Of a stretch of 64,000 bases of DNA, positions 12,651 through 21,727 are shown piece by piece. Location of the stretch: contig NZ_AP018795.1 of the NCBI RefSeq assembly GCF_003966655.1, forward strand, positions 682,001-746,000, written 5' to 3'. Source of the DNA: Acidithiobacillus ferridurans. Lineage in GTDB: Bacteria; Pseudomonadota; Gammaproteobacteria; Acidithiobacillales; Acidithiobacillaceae. The stretch's first letter is position 1. Every line of letters starts with the position of its first letter. Below the pieces are notes generated by a model, which was not told the DNA's origin, did not search any database, and worked only from the letters and a program-made list of their open reading frames with translations. Made by a program: the position numbers and the translations under genes.

Positions 12651-14312
12651 ATGAGGAGCAGGCTTGGGGGCATCGTGGCGGGTATTGCACTGTGCCTTAC
12701 CGCCGGAGGTGCGGCCGCCGATTCCGCTTCGGATGGCATGACCGGGAAGCAGCTCTACTATCTGCTGGTGGCCGAGTTCGCCACTGCACGGCAGGAACCG
12801 CAACTGGCCATCCCCGCCTGGCAGGAAGCCGCCAAGCTGGCACCAGAACCCAATGTTCTCGGGCGGGCAACGCAGGCTATCGCCCGGTTTGGCGATTTTC
12901 AGGATGCGCTGCAACTCGCCAGACGCTGGCGGCAGGCCGCCCCGGGGAGCGCCGAAGCGGATCAGTTTGAAGCCGCGTTGCTGCTTACCACAGGCCAGGA
13001 CGAGCAGGCCTTGCAATTGCTGCAGGCCACGCTGGCCCGCTTCCCCGACGATCCGAAGGTCACCCTGCAGCTCGCCGAGTTATTGGTGACCCACGGGCGC
13101 AGCGGTGAGGCGCGGCGGTTATTGAGCGCACTGGCCGATAAAGACCCGAAATCCGCAGCCGCCTATTACGCGCTCGGGCGCATCGATCTCCTTGAAAAAC
13201 GACCGGAACATGCCATCTCCTGGCTGGAAAAGGCCCTCGGCATCCGCCCTGACTGGCAGGAAGCCGCCATCAGCCTCGCCGAAGCCCTGCAGGCCGTTCA
13301 AGGTCCGGCAGCCGCCTTGCGCAGCATTCAAAGCTTTACCGCCAGCCATCCCGAGGCTACCCTCGCTCGCCAATATCTGGCGGCGCTCTATCTCCAGATG
13401 GGCGGCCTGACCCAAGCCTATCGCCTCTATCAGGACATGGCGCGGCAGAACCCTGATGACCCCGACATCCTCCTTTCTCTCGGACTCATGGACATCGACC
13501 GGAAGGACTGGAAGAGAGCGGAAAGCGTTTTGCTGCGCACCCGGGATCTGGCGCCCCAGTCTCCCGTCCCGGTCTACTATCTGGGCCGCCTCTACGAGGC
13601 GCAGGACCGATGGGCAGAGGCGCTGCAGTGGTACCAACGCATCCATTCGGGTCCCCTCTACCCTGAAGTCGAACTGCGCAGCGCGCGGGTGGAATACCTG
13701 CTGGGTCATCACGACAAGGCTACCGACAAACTGCGGGCACTGGCGGCCGCGCATCCGCAGGATGCGCAGATTCCGCTGCTGGAAGCGGGCCTGCTACAGG
13801 ACAGCGGTCACCTTCCACAGGCCCTGCAGGTAATCAGCAGCGCCTTGCAACGCATGCCGGAGCAGCCCAGCCTCTGGTACGCCCAGGGTGCCATCTATGA
13901 GCAACTGAAGGATTATCCGGCCATGGAAAAAGCCATGCGTATGGTTATCCACCTCGCGCCGAACCATGCACAAGCCTACAATTTCATTGGCTATAGCTTG
14001 GTGGAGCGGCACAGCGACCTGGCCGAAGCACAAAAATTGCTCACCAAGGCATTGAGTCTGAACCCTGACAATCCCGAGATTCTGGACAGCGTCGGCTGGC
14101 TCTATCATGCGCAGGGTGACAACGACCGAGCTCTGGGATATCTGCAGAGGGCCCATGCGGCACTGCCGGATGAGGCCGATATCAGCGCACACCTCGGACA
14201 AGTCCTCTGGTCGCTGGGACACCATGCGGAGGCACGGCAGGTCTGGCAGCACGCGCTGCAAAAACACCCGGATGATGCTGCCCTCAGAAGGGCGCTCAAC
14301 CGCCAGCCATGA
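12651..14312 (+). CDS. Exported tetratricopeptide-repeat protein
   Basis: 553-residue protein with a signal peptide (RSRLGGIVAGIALCLTAGGA, cleavage near AAA-D) followed by about ten tandem TPR-type helical hairpins up to the C-terminus, for example PDVYYLGRLYEAQDRW-like and NPEILDSVGWLYHAQGD units. TPR proteins at this locus, immediately before lolB, are common in proteobacteria; a protein-interaction role in the periplasm or outer membrane is inferred. The start is the ATG with GGAG nine bases upstream. The frame continues open far upstream through hemA antisense, which is not coding. Its stop overlaps lolB by 4 bases. Confidence 0.85.
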   Translation: MRSRLGGIVAGIALCLTAGGAAADSASDGMTGKQLYYLLVAEFATARQEPQLAIPAWQEAAKLAPEPNVLGRATQAIARFGDFQDALQLARRWRQAAPGSAEADQFEAALLLTTGQDEQALQLLQATLARFPDDPKVTLQLAELLVTHGRSGEARRLLSALADKDPKSAAAYYALGRIDLLEKRPEHAISWLEKALGIRPDWQEAAISLAEALQAVQGPAAALRSIQSFTASHPEATLARQYLAALYLQMGGLTQAYRLYQDMARQNPDDPDILLSLGLMDIDRKDWKRAESVLLRTRDLAPQSPVPVYYLGRLYEAQDRWAEALQWYQRIHSGPLYPEVELRSARVEYLLGHHDKATDKLRALAAAHPQDAQIPLLEAGLLQDSGHLPQALQVISSALQRMPEQPSLWYAQGAIYEQLKDYPAMEKAMRMVIHLAPNHAQAYNFIGYSLVERHSDLAEAQKLLTKALSLNPDNPEILDSVGWLYHAQGDNDRALGYLQRAHAALPDEADISAHLGQVLWSLGHHAEARQVWQHALQKHPDDAALRRALNRQP

Positions 14313-14965
14313 GGATTCCCCACGCCATGCGACCCACCCGGCTTCGGTTCCGGAGAACCGTTCGCACACTGGCCGCACTCCTGCTTACCGGCGTGCTGTC
14401 CGCCTGTGCGACCACCCCTCCCGTTTCGCCATCCCCCGGGGTCATCCTGCCGACGGCCGAGAGAAACCAGGTCGTCGCCAGCCTGAAACAGTGGCAAGCC
14501 AGCGGCCAGGCAGCGCTCAGCACCCCCAAAAGCAGTGAAGACTTCGGATTCGACTGGAAGCAGTCCCCCCGGCGCCAGGAGTTCTCCGTTTACGACCCCC
14601 TCGGCCGCACGGTCGCCCGCATTACCGTCGATCCCCGAGGCGCGCACCTGCAACTGGCCAACGGTGATGTCCGACAGGCGGATACTCTGGAGGCGCTCCT
14701 TGCGCTGGTCCTCCATGTTGATCTACCGGCGAATGAATTGCCGGACTGGATACTTGGCCTGCGCCGCGGTGCGGCGACGGAGCGGCAGAATGCCGCAGGT
14801 CTGCCCGAAGTCCTGCGCAGCGGCCCCTGGCGGATCCAATATCTCCAATATGCGCCGGTAGGCGGCCTCACCATGCCCAAGCTGCTCCAGGCCACGGGGC
14901 CGGAGGGCATCACCCTGCGCCTGGCCATCACCCAATGGCGCATGGGGAATCCCGGCACTCCATGA
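14309..14965 (+). CDS. lolB: Outer-membrane lipoprotein receptor LolB
   Basis: Accepts lipoproteins from LolA and inserts them in the outer membrane. The 218-residue precursor has a long basic N-region, a hydrophobic segment and a lipobox LSAC with the acylated cysteine at residue 33. The mature part shows the LolB pattern of WQASGQAALS followed by F.W and a beta-rich body. It is placed between the TPR gene (ATGA overlap) and ispE (ATGA overlap), the usual lolB-ispE-prs order. Confidence 0.88.
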   Translation: MRIPHAMRPTRLRFRRTVRTLAALLLTGVLSACATTPPVSPSPGVILPTAERNQVVASLKQWQASGQAALSTPKSSEDFGFDWKQSPRRQEFSVYDPLGRTVARITVDPRGAHLQLANGDVRQADTLEALLALVLHVDLPANELPDWILGLRRGAATERQNAAGLPEVLRSGPWRIQYLQYAPVGGLTMPKLLQATGPEGITLRLAITQWRMGNPGTP

Positions 14966-15807
14966 GCGAAAGTTATCCCGCCCCCGCCAAGCTGAACCTG
15001 ATGCTGCGCGTTATCGACCAGCGCAGCGATGGCTATCACGAACTGCAAACGGTGTTCCAGTTTATCGACCTGGCCGACCGGCTATGGTTCAGCTCGCGCC
15101 CTGCCGGACAATTTTCCCGCAGTGGTGGACCTACAGGCGTGGCAGAAGCCGATGACCTCAGTATCCGCGCCGCGCAATGCCTGGCCAAGGTCGGTGCCGT
15201 CCGCGAGGGGGTCCACATTCGTATGGAAAAAATTCTGCCCATGGGGGGTGGCATCGGGGGTGGTTCCTCGGATGCCGCCACCACCCTCATCATGCTCAAC
15301 CGACTGTGGCGTACCGGTCTGAGTCGCGCGGAACTCATGGAGATCGGCACCAGCCTTGGCGCCGACGTTCCGGTGTTCCTATTCGGGCGCAGCGCCTGGG
15401 CGGAGGGAGTGGGCGAACGCCTACAGGCACTCGATGCCCTCCAGGAAAGCCACTATGTGCTGTTGCATCCGCAGATATCGGTTAGTACCCGGGAGATATT
15501 CACTGCTCCTGAATTGACACGGCACCATGTGCCCATCACAATAAGCGCGTTTCTCGGCGGGGCGACGGAAAACACTCTGGAATCCGTGGTGTGTGCTCGC
15601 TATCCCGAAGTCCATCGCAGCATACGCTGGTTAAGAGACCATGGCGTGCGCGATGTTCGGCTGACGGGTAGCGGGGCCTGCGTTTTCGGGGTGGTGGCAG
15701 ATGCCGTTGCCGCACAGCAGGTTGCCGCGCTGGCGCCCCCGCCCTGGCGGGCATGGGCGGTACGCGGATGTAACCAGCACCCACTTTACGATCCCGCCGA
15801 GCAATGA
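14962..15807 (+). CDS. ispE: 4-diphosphocytidyl-2-C-methyl-D-erythritol kinase IspE
   Basis: GHMP kinase of the MEP isoprenoid pathway. The 281-residue protein begins with the substrate-binding PAPAKLNLMLRV motif and has the ATP-binding glycine/serine loop PMGGGIGGGSSDAAT (about residue 94) and the third motif LTGSGACVFGVV. The start overlaps the lolB stop. tRNA-Gln follows four bases after the stop. Confidence 0.96.
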   Translation: MSESYPAPAKLNLMLRVIDQRSDGYHELQTVFQFIDLADRLWFSSRPAGQFSRSGGPTGVAEADDLSIRAAQCLAKVGAVREGVHIRMEKILPMGGGIGGGSSDAATTLIMLNRLWRTGLSRAELMEIGTSLGADVPVFLFGRSAWAEGVGERLQALDALQESHYVLLHPQISVSTREIFTAPELTRHHVPITISAFLGGATENTLESVVCARYPEVHRSIRWLRDHGVRDVRLTGSGACVFGVVADAVAAQQVAALAPPPWRAWAVRGCNQHPLYDPAEQ

Positions 15808-15811
15808 TTAT

Positions 15812-15886
15812 TGGGGCGTAGCCAAGCGGTAAGGCACCGGATTTTGATTCCGGCATTCCCAGGTTCGATCCCTGGCGCCCCAGCCA
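15812..15886 (+). tRNA. tRNA-Gln (anticodon TTG)
   Basis: Cloverleaf of 75 bases: acceptor TGGGGCG pairs with CGCCCCA, discriminator G and an encoded CCA; anticodon stem CCGGA/TCCGG encloses the loop TTTTGAT with anticodon TTG; T arm contains GTTCGAT. Lies between ispE and prs, probably in the same transcript. Confidence 0.97.
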
Positions 15887-15934
15887 AATTATCCTCGGAC
15901 TGTTTTGCCACCTGCGAAGAGAGAACGACATCAC

Positions 15935-16882
15935 ATGGCCCACGGCAATCTCATGGTCTTCAGCGGGAACGCCAATCCCGTACTGGCCGCCCAGGTAGCG
16001 CGCTTCCTGCAAATTCCTATCGGCCGCGCCGAAGTCAGCGCCTTCAGCGACGGCGAAGTCTTTGTTGAGATACTGGAAAACGTGCGCGGGCGAGATGTTT
16101 TCGTGCTCCAGCCTACCTGCACGCCGACCAACGATCATCTCATGGAATTGCTGACCATGATCGACGCACTGAAACGCGCTTCGGCCAATCGCATCACCGC
16201 CGCCATGCCGTATTTCGGCTATGCCCGTCAGGATCGCAAGTCACGCTCACGTACAGCCATCACCGCTAAACTGGTCGCCGATCTCATTACCAGCGCTGGT
16301 GCCAACCGGGTCCTCACCATGGATCTACATGCTGACCAGATTCAAGGCTTCTTCGATGTGCCGGTGGATAATATTTACGCCTCACCCATTCTCCTCGGCG
16401 ACATCTGGCGCCAGAGCTATCCGGAGCTGATTGTGGTTTCCCCGGACGTAGGCGGCGTCGTCCGCGCCCGCGCCATTGCCAAGCGCCTTGAAGTGGATCT
16501 CGCCATTATCGACAAACGCCGACCGCGCCCCAACGAATCGGTCGTCATGAATATCATTGGAGACGTGGACGGCCGCACCTGTGTTCTCGTGGACGACATG
16601 GTCGATACCGCCAACACCCTCTGCGAAGCGGCCCATGCCCTCAAGGCGCGGGGCGCCGTCAAGGTCTGCGCCTACTGTACTCACCCCGTACTGTCCGGCC
16701 CCGCCATGGAGCGCATCGAGCGATCCGATCTGGACGAACTGGTCGTCACCGACACCATACCGCTCAGGCCGGATGCCCGGGCCAGCGCCAAGATCCGCGT
16801 ACTGTCCGTTGCCGAGCTGCTGGCCGAAACCATCCGCCGGATTGCGGAAGAGGACTCGGTCAGTTCGCTGTTCATGGATTGA
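15935..16882 (+). CDS. prs: Ribose-phosphate pyrophosphokinase
   Basis: Makes PRPP from ribose 5-phosphate and ATP for nucleotide, histidine and tryptophan synthesis. The 315-residue protein contains the cation/ATP-binding [14 protein letters not shown] (about residue 127), [19 protein letters not shown], and the PRPP-binding loop [14 protein letters not shown] (about 215). The start is MAHGNLMVF, which fits the family length; a longer frame adds 10 residues without similarity. Confidence 0.97.
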   Translation: MAHGNLMVFSGNANPVLAAQVARFLQIPIGRAEVSAFSDGEVFVEILENVRGRDVFVLQPTCTPTNDHLMELLTMIDALKRASANRITAAMPYFGYARQDRKSRSRTAITAKLVADLITSAGANRVLTMDLHADQIQGFFDVPVDNIYASPILLGDIWRQSYPELIVVSPDVGGVVRARAIAKRLEVDLAIIDKRRPRPNESVVMNIIGDVDGRTCVLVDDMVDTANTLCEAAHALKARGAVKVCAYCTHPVLSGPAMERIERSDLDELVVTDTIPLRPDARASAKIRVLSVAELLAETIRRIAEEDSVSSLFMD

Positions 16883-16943
16883 TCGCCGTTTCACCGGCCT
16901 TGCGGACGGGCGTCGGCCATTGTATGATCTGCCCTCTGTCAAT

Positions 16944-17020
16944 GGTGGCTGTAGCTCAGTCGGTAGAGTCCCGGATTGTGATTCCGGTTGTCGTGGGTTC
17001 GAGCCCCATCAGCCACCCCA
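16944..17020 (+). tRNA. tRNA-His (anticodon GTG)
   Basis: Acceptor GTGGCTG pairs with CAGCCAC; the extra 5' G (base 16944) pairs with discriminator C, the histidine identity element; anticodon stem CCGGA/TCCGG with loop TTGTGAT gives GTG; CCA is encoded. Total 77 bases. Confidence 0.97.
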
Positions 17021-17431
17021 TATTTTCAAGCAGTCAGGCACGTTGTGGCATAGTTCTCAGTGGGGGCCGCGCCATTTCTGTGCCGCCCTTGCAGGGCGCT
17101 CGCGTTCCGATGGTCTGGATGATAGCCATACCATGAAATGGTACATGGCGCACGATGCCGCCGCCCACCTCTCTTTTCTTGTGGGGTTTTTTGGGCCGGC
17201 GAATTCAAATAACAACCACCCTCCCTCTGCACCCAGGAAACCTGAAGCCTAAAAGACCTCGTAGGGTGTCTGGTATCACAGACACTTTCAAGACGGCAAT
17301 TCAGTCGACCAGAGCTGGGCGGCGAACTGGTCCTGCACCTGATGCAGGTTTTGCGTTCCAATGCTGAGCGCGATCAAACCAAAGCTGACGCCACTATTCC
17401 GGGTTCAGTTACTTATATTGCTCGCCTTCGA
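17021..17431. other. Intergenic, no gene recognised; two hairpins
   Basis: No frame here looks coding. It holds an imperfect terminator-like hairpin (CCCAC at 17164, GTGGG at 17181, then a T-run to 17192), suited to end the tRNA-His transcript, and a perfect 7-bp hairpin GTGTCTG/CAGACAC at 17264-17283. This is the left edge of the accessory region. Confidence 0.5.
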
Positions 17432-18595
17432 TCAAAACCAAAACCCGGTTTCCAGAATATCTCTGAACTGATCAGGCCTATTACCAGTGCTGAAACCAGA
17501 GGAATAGTTGGTGAGGTGAACATAAGAGAGTTCATCTCGTATAAAATACCAGTTATCTACATAAGTTGGTGTGATCATCACTCCGAAAGCGCTAGATCCC
17601 GCACCATAACCAAAATAGCCGCCCGTCGCCGCCGCAGCCTCACCAGTTGAAGTTGCGTGTTCATAGTCGACACCGGCTGCAATAGACCAGTTCTTGGTGA
17701 GATAATAGTCTGCGTGGATCATGGCGCTGATGTCGTTGGAACTTTGAGTCGTACCAAAAGCCCGATTGATTGGAGTGTACATGTACTGTAATTCCGGAGT
17801 TATGGTAAAAAGCGAACCGCTATAGGTGTAGTAAAAACCATAAACATTACTATTGTCATATACCAGTGAGCTATCTACATAACCATTTTTAGAGAAGCGT
17901 AACGAGTTCACATCATTGATCGTGCCGGTATGCCCTGTATTTCCATCGGCGTAGATGGAAACCGAGTTTTCCGGGTTGATCGTATAGGTCAGCAAGCCCG
18001 ATATAACGTTATAACGATTGGAAAAATATCCGTCATTCCAAGAAACCGATGCCGATACTGGCCCATAGGAATAGTTGATCTGGATGCCGCGACTAAATGA
18101 CGGTTGAATAGTCCACGGAAATCCTCCCTCGATATTCATGCGGTTATAATCAAGTGTTCCAGTATAACCAATCAGAGTGGGAAGCTGCCCGATGCTAACA
18201 GAAAAATTACTCAATGGCGCAATAGTAAGATAGGCAGACGGGAGCGCGGTAAAGTCTTGTAAGGCAGTGCTTGCAGAATGGAAGGGTTGCCCAAGGTTTG
18301 GAAAATCATAGACACCGGCAGTCAGATAAAACTGTATAAGGCCGGTAGGCTTACTGATGGATATCAAACCGTTGGTTATCCCGGCACCAAAATTTTTACC
18401 GTTGAGGCCTGTGCCGGCAGGGTTGGTCTGTGCAAAGACCATAGCAGAGGCAACACCCTGGACGTCAAGTTTTCCTAGGGGACCGGCATTAAATTTTAGT
18501 GGTGGTGGAATGGAGAAACCATCTGCATATGCTAACCCGGAAAGTCCGGATAGCAAGCCAAATACAAAAGCAATAGATTTTGGCTTTTTTGACAT
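17432..18595 (-). CDS. Outer-membrane beta-barrel (BBP2/porin-like) protein
   Basis: 387-residue secreted barrel. It has a signal peptide ending GLAYADG, alternating aromatic/polar strands throughout (for example SIAAGVDYEHATSTG, ELQYMYTP) and the C-terminal beta-signal ETGFWF with terminal phenylalanine. The overall pattern fits the BBP2/carbohydrate-porin-like proteins; substrate unknown. AGGAG lies seven bases before the ATG. It stands alone, with tRNA-His behind it and IS debris upstream, and its base composition is more AT-rich than the core genes, suggesting acquisition. Confidence 0.75.
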   Translation of the reverse strand: MSKKPKSIAFVFGLLSGLSGLAYADGFSIPPPLKFNAGPLGKLDVQGVASAMVFAQTNPAGTGLNGKNFGAGITNGLISISKPTGLIQFYLTAGVYDFPNLGQPFHSASTALQDFTALPSAYLTIAPLSNFSVSIGQLPTLIGYTGTLDYNRMNIEGGFPWTIQPSFSRGIQINYSYGPVSASVSWNDGYFSNRYNVISGLLTYTINPENSVSIYADGNTGHTGTINDVNSLRFSKNGYVDSSLVYDNSNVYGFYYTYSGSLFTITPELQYMYTPINRAFGTTQSSNDISAMIHADYYLTKNWSIAAGVDYEHATSTGEAAAATGGYFGYGAGSSAFGVMITPTYVDNWYFIRDELSYVHLTNYSSGFSTGNRPDQFRDILETGFWF

Positions 18596-19220
18596 GTTAA
18601 AGCTCCTACATTTAATTTTAGAAAAAATGTAACTTTTTGACTAAACAGAAAAATCACCAACAGGAAGTCCGGATATCACGTCATCGGTAAGTATTCATGG
18701 TGCGCCGATGACCGGCATCTATTCGGCTGGTCCTGGTTTTTCAGCTTCATGAACAGCGTCAGACTTTGTATGGACGCCTTTAAAAACCTTCCAATTTCGG
18801 ATGAATCTGCTGAAAATATAGCCAGTTGAACATTGTGGTGTATACCAGATGACACCACGAAATAGCACAATCACAATAGGCCCTGTTTGCATCTGATTTG
18901 CACCCGCAGAAACCGGATCAGGGCACCTCGAATAACAAAAATTGTTCAGTTTGAGATAGAGGTGCCCCCCCACCCTCGCCTTTCTCAGGCGATTTTTACA
19001 AAGTATCCCTACTTTATCTGCGTATTTCCAGTATTTTTTTAGCCCTTTTCGTGGGCTTTGGACAGATTGATCCCCACCTGGCTACCGATTGCTGGATCAA
19101 TCAGGCAAACCGCCGCATGTTAGACCAAATACTGTTTAGCCAGTTGGATTTCTGTGAGACTATAGCCGGGTTACCCATGATGGAGGCAGCGCTATGGCGA
19201 GGACAAAGCGCAATGATCAG
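18596..19220. other. AT-rich intergenic, nothing recognised
   Basis: About 625 bases upstream of the porin-like gene. A minus-strand open frame of 84 codons at 18719-18973 has no ribosome-binding site, domain or membrane pattern I can support. Presumably promoter DNA plus decayed mobile-element sequence, given the IS4 relic immediately to the right. Confidence 0.4.
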
Positions 19221-19505
19221 CGGGTGTGCGTTTGGCGGATTACCTGACCGTAGGCTATCTGGCCATGGTGCTCTATGCCAGAGTTGTTCCGCCTCGGTAG
19301 CGTCCTGAAGCTGCCCCGAGAGGAGGGCTGGCCGATGGGTCCTGCCTCAGCACCTCTATGCCAGTGCCCAAGACCGGAAGAAGGGACGCGATGGTGCCCG
19401 GGTGCGTGTCATCGAATACACCCTGGACGGGATCCCCGATGCGGAACCCCGCTATCGCCTGGTCACCAACTGGATGAACCCGACCGAAGCGGCGGCCCAA
19501 ACCGG
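19221..19505 (+). pseudogene. IS4-family transposase relic with internal deletion
   Basis: Two pieces of an IS4-type transposase in broken frames. Near 19225-19290 the translation RLADYLTVGYLAMVLYARVV resembles the N-terminal helix of these transposases; from about 19347 the frame reads QHLYASAQDRKKGRDGARVR, then VIEYTLDGIPDAEPRYRLVT, the characteristic mid-protein strand before the E-containing catalytic part. Everything between (about 200 residues) and the C-terminus is missing, so the element is dead. Confidence 0.6.
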
Positions 19506-19731
19506 GCAGGCCGCTGAAAATTTGTCTTTCTCGCATACCATTCGCGTACTACTATCGCCGGCTACCCGCCGCTGGCTCTATTCCCCCTCGGAGTAGGTCA
19601 GCATGGATATACAGCGTCCTGGCTGAGATTGCCTCATGACGGGCGGTAACCAGTCGCGGGCAGCGTAATCCGCGTGGCGTCAGAAGAAAGATGCGTTCGT
19701 ATCCGATTCGAGATCGGGGCGATTTGCTGCA

Positions 19732-19884
19732 TCAGCCCTGTCGGTGTTCGTCAGCGATGCGCAGCATCAGCAGGCGAATGGCGTCGGAAACCGACAGCCC
19801 CATTGATTCAAGCGCGCTGGCGGCCCGCTCCTTGGTATTGGTGTCAATGCGGGCGCGGACGTAGGTGTCGGTGGTGGTGCTCAT
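19732..19884 (-). pseudogene. Truncated RelB/DinJ-family antitoxin
   Basis: The 50-residue frame starts MSTTTDTYVRARIDTNTKER and contains the ribbon-helix-helix motif ASALESMGLSVSDAIRLLM, the DNA-binding part of DinJ/RelB antitoxins. Family members run about 85-90 residues; here the frame stops after IADEHRQG, so the toxin-neutralising C-terminus is gone, and no RelE/YafQ toxin follows. GGAG seven bases upstream and a palindrome further up are preserved. It could still act as a DNA-binding protein. Confidence 0.75.
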
Positions 19885-19918
19885 GGTAGTTCTCCAGGAA
19901 GGTTCAGACACCCGTCTT

Positions 19919-19937
19919 GTAGTCACAATGAGACTAC
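19919..19937. promoter_or_regulatory. Candidate operator of the DinJ-like gene
   Basis: Inverted repeat GTAGTC-(7 bases)-GACTAC, centred about 44 bases upstream of the antitoxin start. RelB/DinJ proteins bind such palindromes by their ribbon-helix-helix domain; the assignment is by position only. Confidence 0.45.
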
Positions 19938-20052
19938 GCAACAAGGACGCATTTTGGCTTATCCCCCTTCTCACGCAGTTACCTAACCGTATAGTATCCC
20001 CGGCGCTAATCTTTTGGCGCAAAAACCTAAACAAACGACGGAGGCCGTGCAG

Positions 20053-20673
20053 TTGAGTCATACCACCACAACTTTCTTCCTGGACCTGATCAACCTGTTA
20101 GGGATATTCGCATTTGCCATCAGCGGGGCAATGCGCGGGGTGCGCAGTCAAATGGACATTTTTGGTATTGTCGTATTGGGCGTTGTTACTGCGGTTTCAG
20201 GGGGCATTTTACGGGACCTGCTCATCGGTGCCACCCCTCCAGAAGCCATCGCCAACTGGCATATCATGGCCCTGGCGGTTCTCGTAGGTGTCGGTGTATT
20301 TTTCTTTCATCACCTTTTTGATCACCTGCGCCACCCAGTGCTACTTTTCGATGCTGCCGGCCTTGGTGTTTTTGCTGCCACGGGAGCACAAAAGGCTTTG
20401 ACTTTTGGCTTATCTCCGGTCATGGCAGCAGTTTTGGGGATGATCAGCGGCATTGGCGGCGGCATGGTGCGCGACATTTTAACAGCCCAGATTCCTGTGG
20501 TTCTGCGCGCAGAAATCTATGCGTCGGCGGCCTTGTTAGGAGCAGCGATTACTCTGGTTGGCGATTTTCTGCATTTACCCTCCATCGAAAGTACCCTGGC
20601 TGGCGCATCACTGACCTTTATTCTGCGCATGATGGCCTTGTATCGACACTGGAGTTTACCCAGACCTCGCTAA
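20053..20673 (+). CDS. Trimeric intracellular cation channel (TRIC/UPF0126) family protein
   Basis: Inner-membrane protein of about 206 residues with seven hydrophobic helices and the internal repeat of the family: each half carries a GGxxRD turn, SGGILRDLL in the first and GGGMVRDIL in the second. Bacterial homologues are K+-permeable trimers in structural studies; others are annotated YicG/YadS. I set the start at TTG because GGAGG lies eight bases upstream; the frame runs open 13 codons further. Divergent from the truncated antitoxin, with no partner gene downstream. Confidence 0.85.
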   Translation: MSHTTTTFFLDLINLLGIFAFAISGAMRGVRSQMDIFGIVVLGVVTAVSGGILRDLLIGATPPEAIANWHIMALAVLVGVGVFFFHHLFDHLRHPVLLFDAAGLGVFAATGAQKALTFGLSPVMAAVLGMISGIGGGMVRDILTAQIPVVLRAEIYASAALLGAAITLVGDFLHLPSIESTLAGASLTFILRMMALYRHWSLPRPR

Positions 20674-20812
20674 CGCCTTGAAGTGTGAACATCAACCTTA
20701 TTCCAGATATAGAACTTCTGGCCCTCGGCCATTTCAAGTGGGTAGCCTGAGATCCCGCTTACCCAGGCCCAGGAGCTCAAGATGGGGTACGAGTAGACGC
20801 ACGCTGCGCCAA

Positions 20813-21301
20813 TCACTGCGCTGCTGCCGCCCTGGCCAATGATTCCTGCATCCGCTGCGATTCTTTCTGCGCCTCAGCCAGGAGCTGATCCCAGTCATCC
20901 GGCGGATGCCCGCTTTCCAGCATCTTGCGGAACACCCGGTAGGCGTCGTCGCTGCGCTCAAAGGCACGTTTGCTGTCTTCGTCATTCACCCAGGCGTAGA
21001 CGATCACCTTGCTCGGGGCATGGTAGCGGAAGAATAGTCGGTACTGCTGGAAGAACTTGGCCCGAAACCAGTGCTTGTGATCGTCACCGAGCGTCCCGCC
21101 CTGGCGATACTCCGGTCGCGTCGGATCTTGCGGGATGACATCGAACGCCAGTTTGGTGATCGCGGCCAGCCGTTTGCTGGCGTTCTTTTTTACGTACCCG
21201 GCCGGGTCCTTCTGCTTCAGAGTCTCGACCTGCCGCGCCAGCGCTTCAATCTGCGCCAGGAACAGTGGATGGGCGAAGACCGTCCAGCCATGAATGACCA
21301 A
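20813..21301 (-). CDS. yhaV: YhaV-type toxin (type II toxin-antitoxin)
   Basis: Ribosome-dependent mRNA-degrading toxin of the RelE superfamily paired with PrlF. The 162-residue protein begins VIHGWTVFAHPLFLAQIEAL and contains TLGDDHKHWFRAKFFQQYRL and VIVYAWVNDEDSKRAFE, the strongest family features. Length agrees with E. coli YhaV (154). It lies 20 bases downstream of prlF, the expected order antitoxin then toxin. No frameshift or internal stop is seen, so the module is probably functional. Confidence 0.88.
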   Translation of the reverse strand: MVIHGWTVFAHPLFLAQIEALARQVETLKQKDPAGYVKKNASKRLAAITKLAFDVIPQDPTRPEYRQGGTLGDDHKHWFRAKFFQQYRLFFRYHAPSKVIVYAWVNDEDSKRAFERSDDAYRVFRKMLESGHPPDDWDQLLAEAQKESQRMQESLARAAAAQ

Positions 21302-21321
21302 GGGCTCAGGCTTCCCTGCAC

Positions 21322-21651
21322 TTATTCATCGTCTGCCGACAGGGCGGCATCGAGATCGACATCGACGCCGCCGACCAGCGACTGGAGGCGTTGGACGAGG
21401 CCGGCATCCACAGCTTGCAGCCGCTCAGGATGGCGAGTGATATCGGCGGCCAGGAAGCCGAGAAACTGACCGAGCACAGGGTCGTCACCGTCGGATGCTT
21501 GGACGCGCGTCAGCACCACCTCTCCGCTGGGGCGAATGGTGTAGTGGATCTTGTCGCGCTTGCCCAGCTTGAGGGCACGACGCACGGTTTCCGGCACCGT
21601 GGTCTGGTAGCGATCGGTGAGAGTGGATTCGACTTCGAGGGTCGCGGCCAT
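21322..21651 (-). CDS. prlF: PrlF antitoxin (AbrB-fold)
   Basis: Antitoxin of YhaV. The 109-residue product has the swapped-hairpin AbrB domain at the N-terminus (TLTDRYQTTVPETVRRALKL, then DKIHYTIRPSGEVVLTR) and an acidic C-terminal half that would cover the toxin. The start at MAATLEVES has GGAG seven bases upstream; a longer frame adds 17 residues that overlap the operator side. Autoregulation is expected through the palindrome just upstream. Confidence 0.88.
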   Translation of the reverse strand: MAATLEVESTLTDRYQTTVPETVRRALKLGKRDKIHYTIRPSGEVVLTRVQASDGDDPVLGQFLGFLAADITRHPERLQAVDAGLVQRLQSLVGGVDVDLDAALSADDE

Positions 21652-21687
21652 GGCAGTCTCCTGCGGATTTGGGTTGACGCTTGGATG

Positions 21688-21727
21688 GTAATGCAGTCGC
21701 ATTGTCTTGTCAATGCGGTTGCATTAC
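21688..21727. promoter_or_regulatory. Palindromic operator of prlF-yhaV
   Basis: A 40-base near-perfect inverted repeat: GTAATGCAGTCGCATTG on the left is repeated inverted as CAATGCGGTTGCATTAC on the right with a TCTTGT-type centre; two positions per arm differ. It begins 36 bases upstream of the prlF ATG. Size and placement fit a binding site for PrlF or the PrlF-YhaV complex. Confidence 0.7.

Noticed and set aside
18719-18973. 84-codon minus-strand frame in AT-rich DNA
   Set aside because: No ribosome site, domain or membrane pattern.
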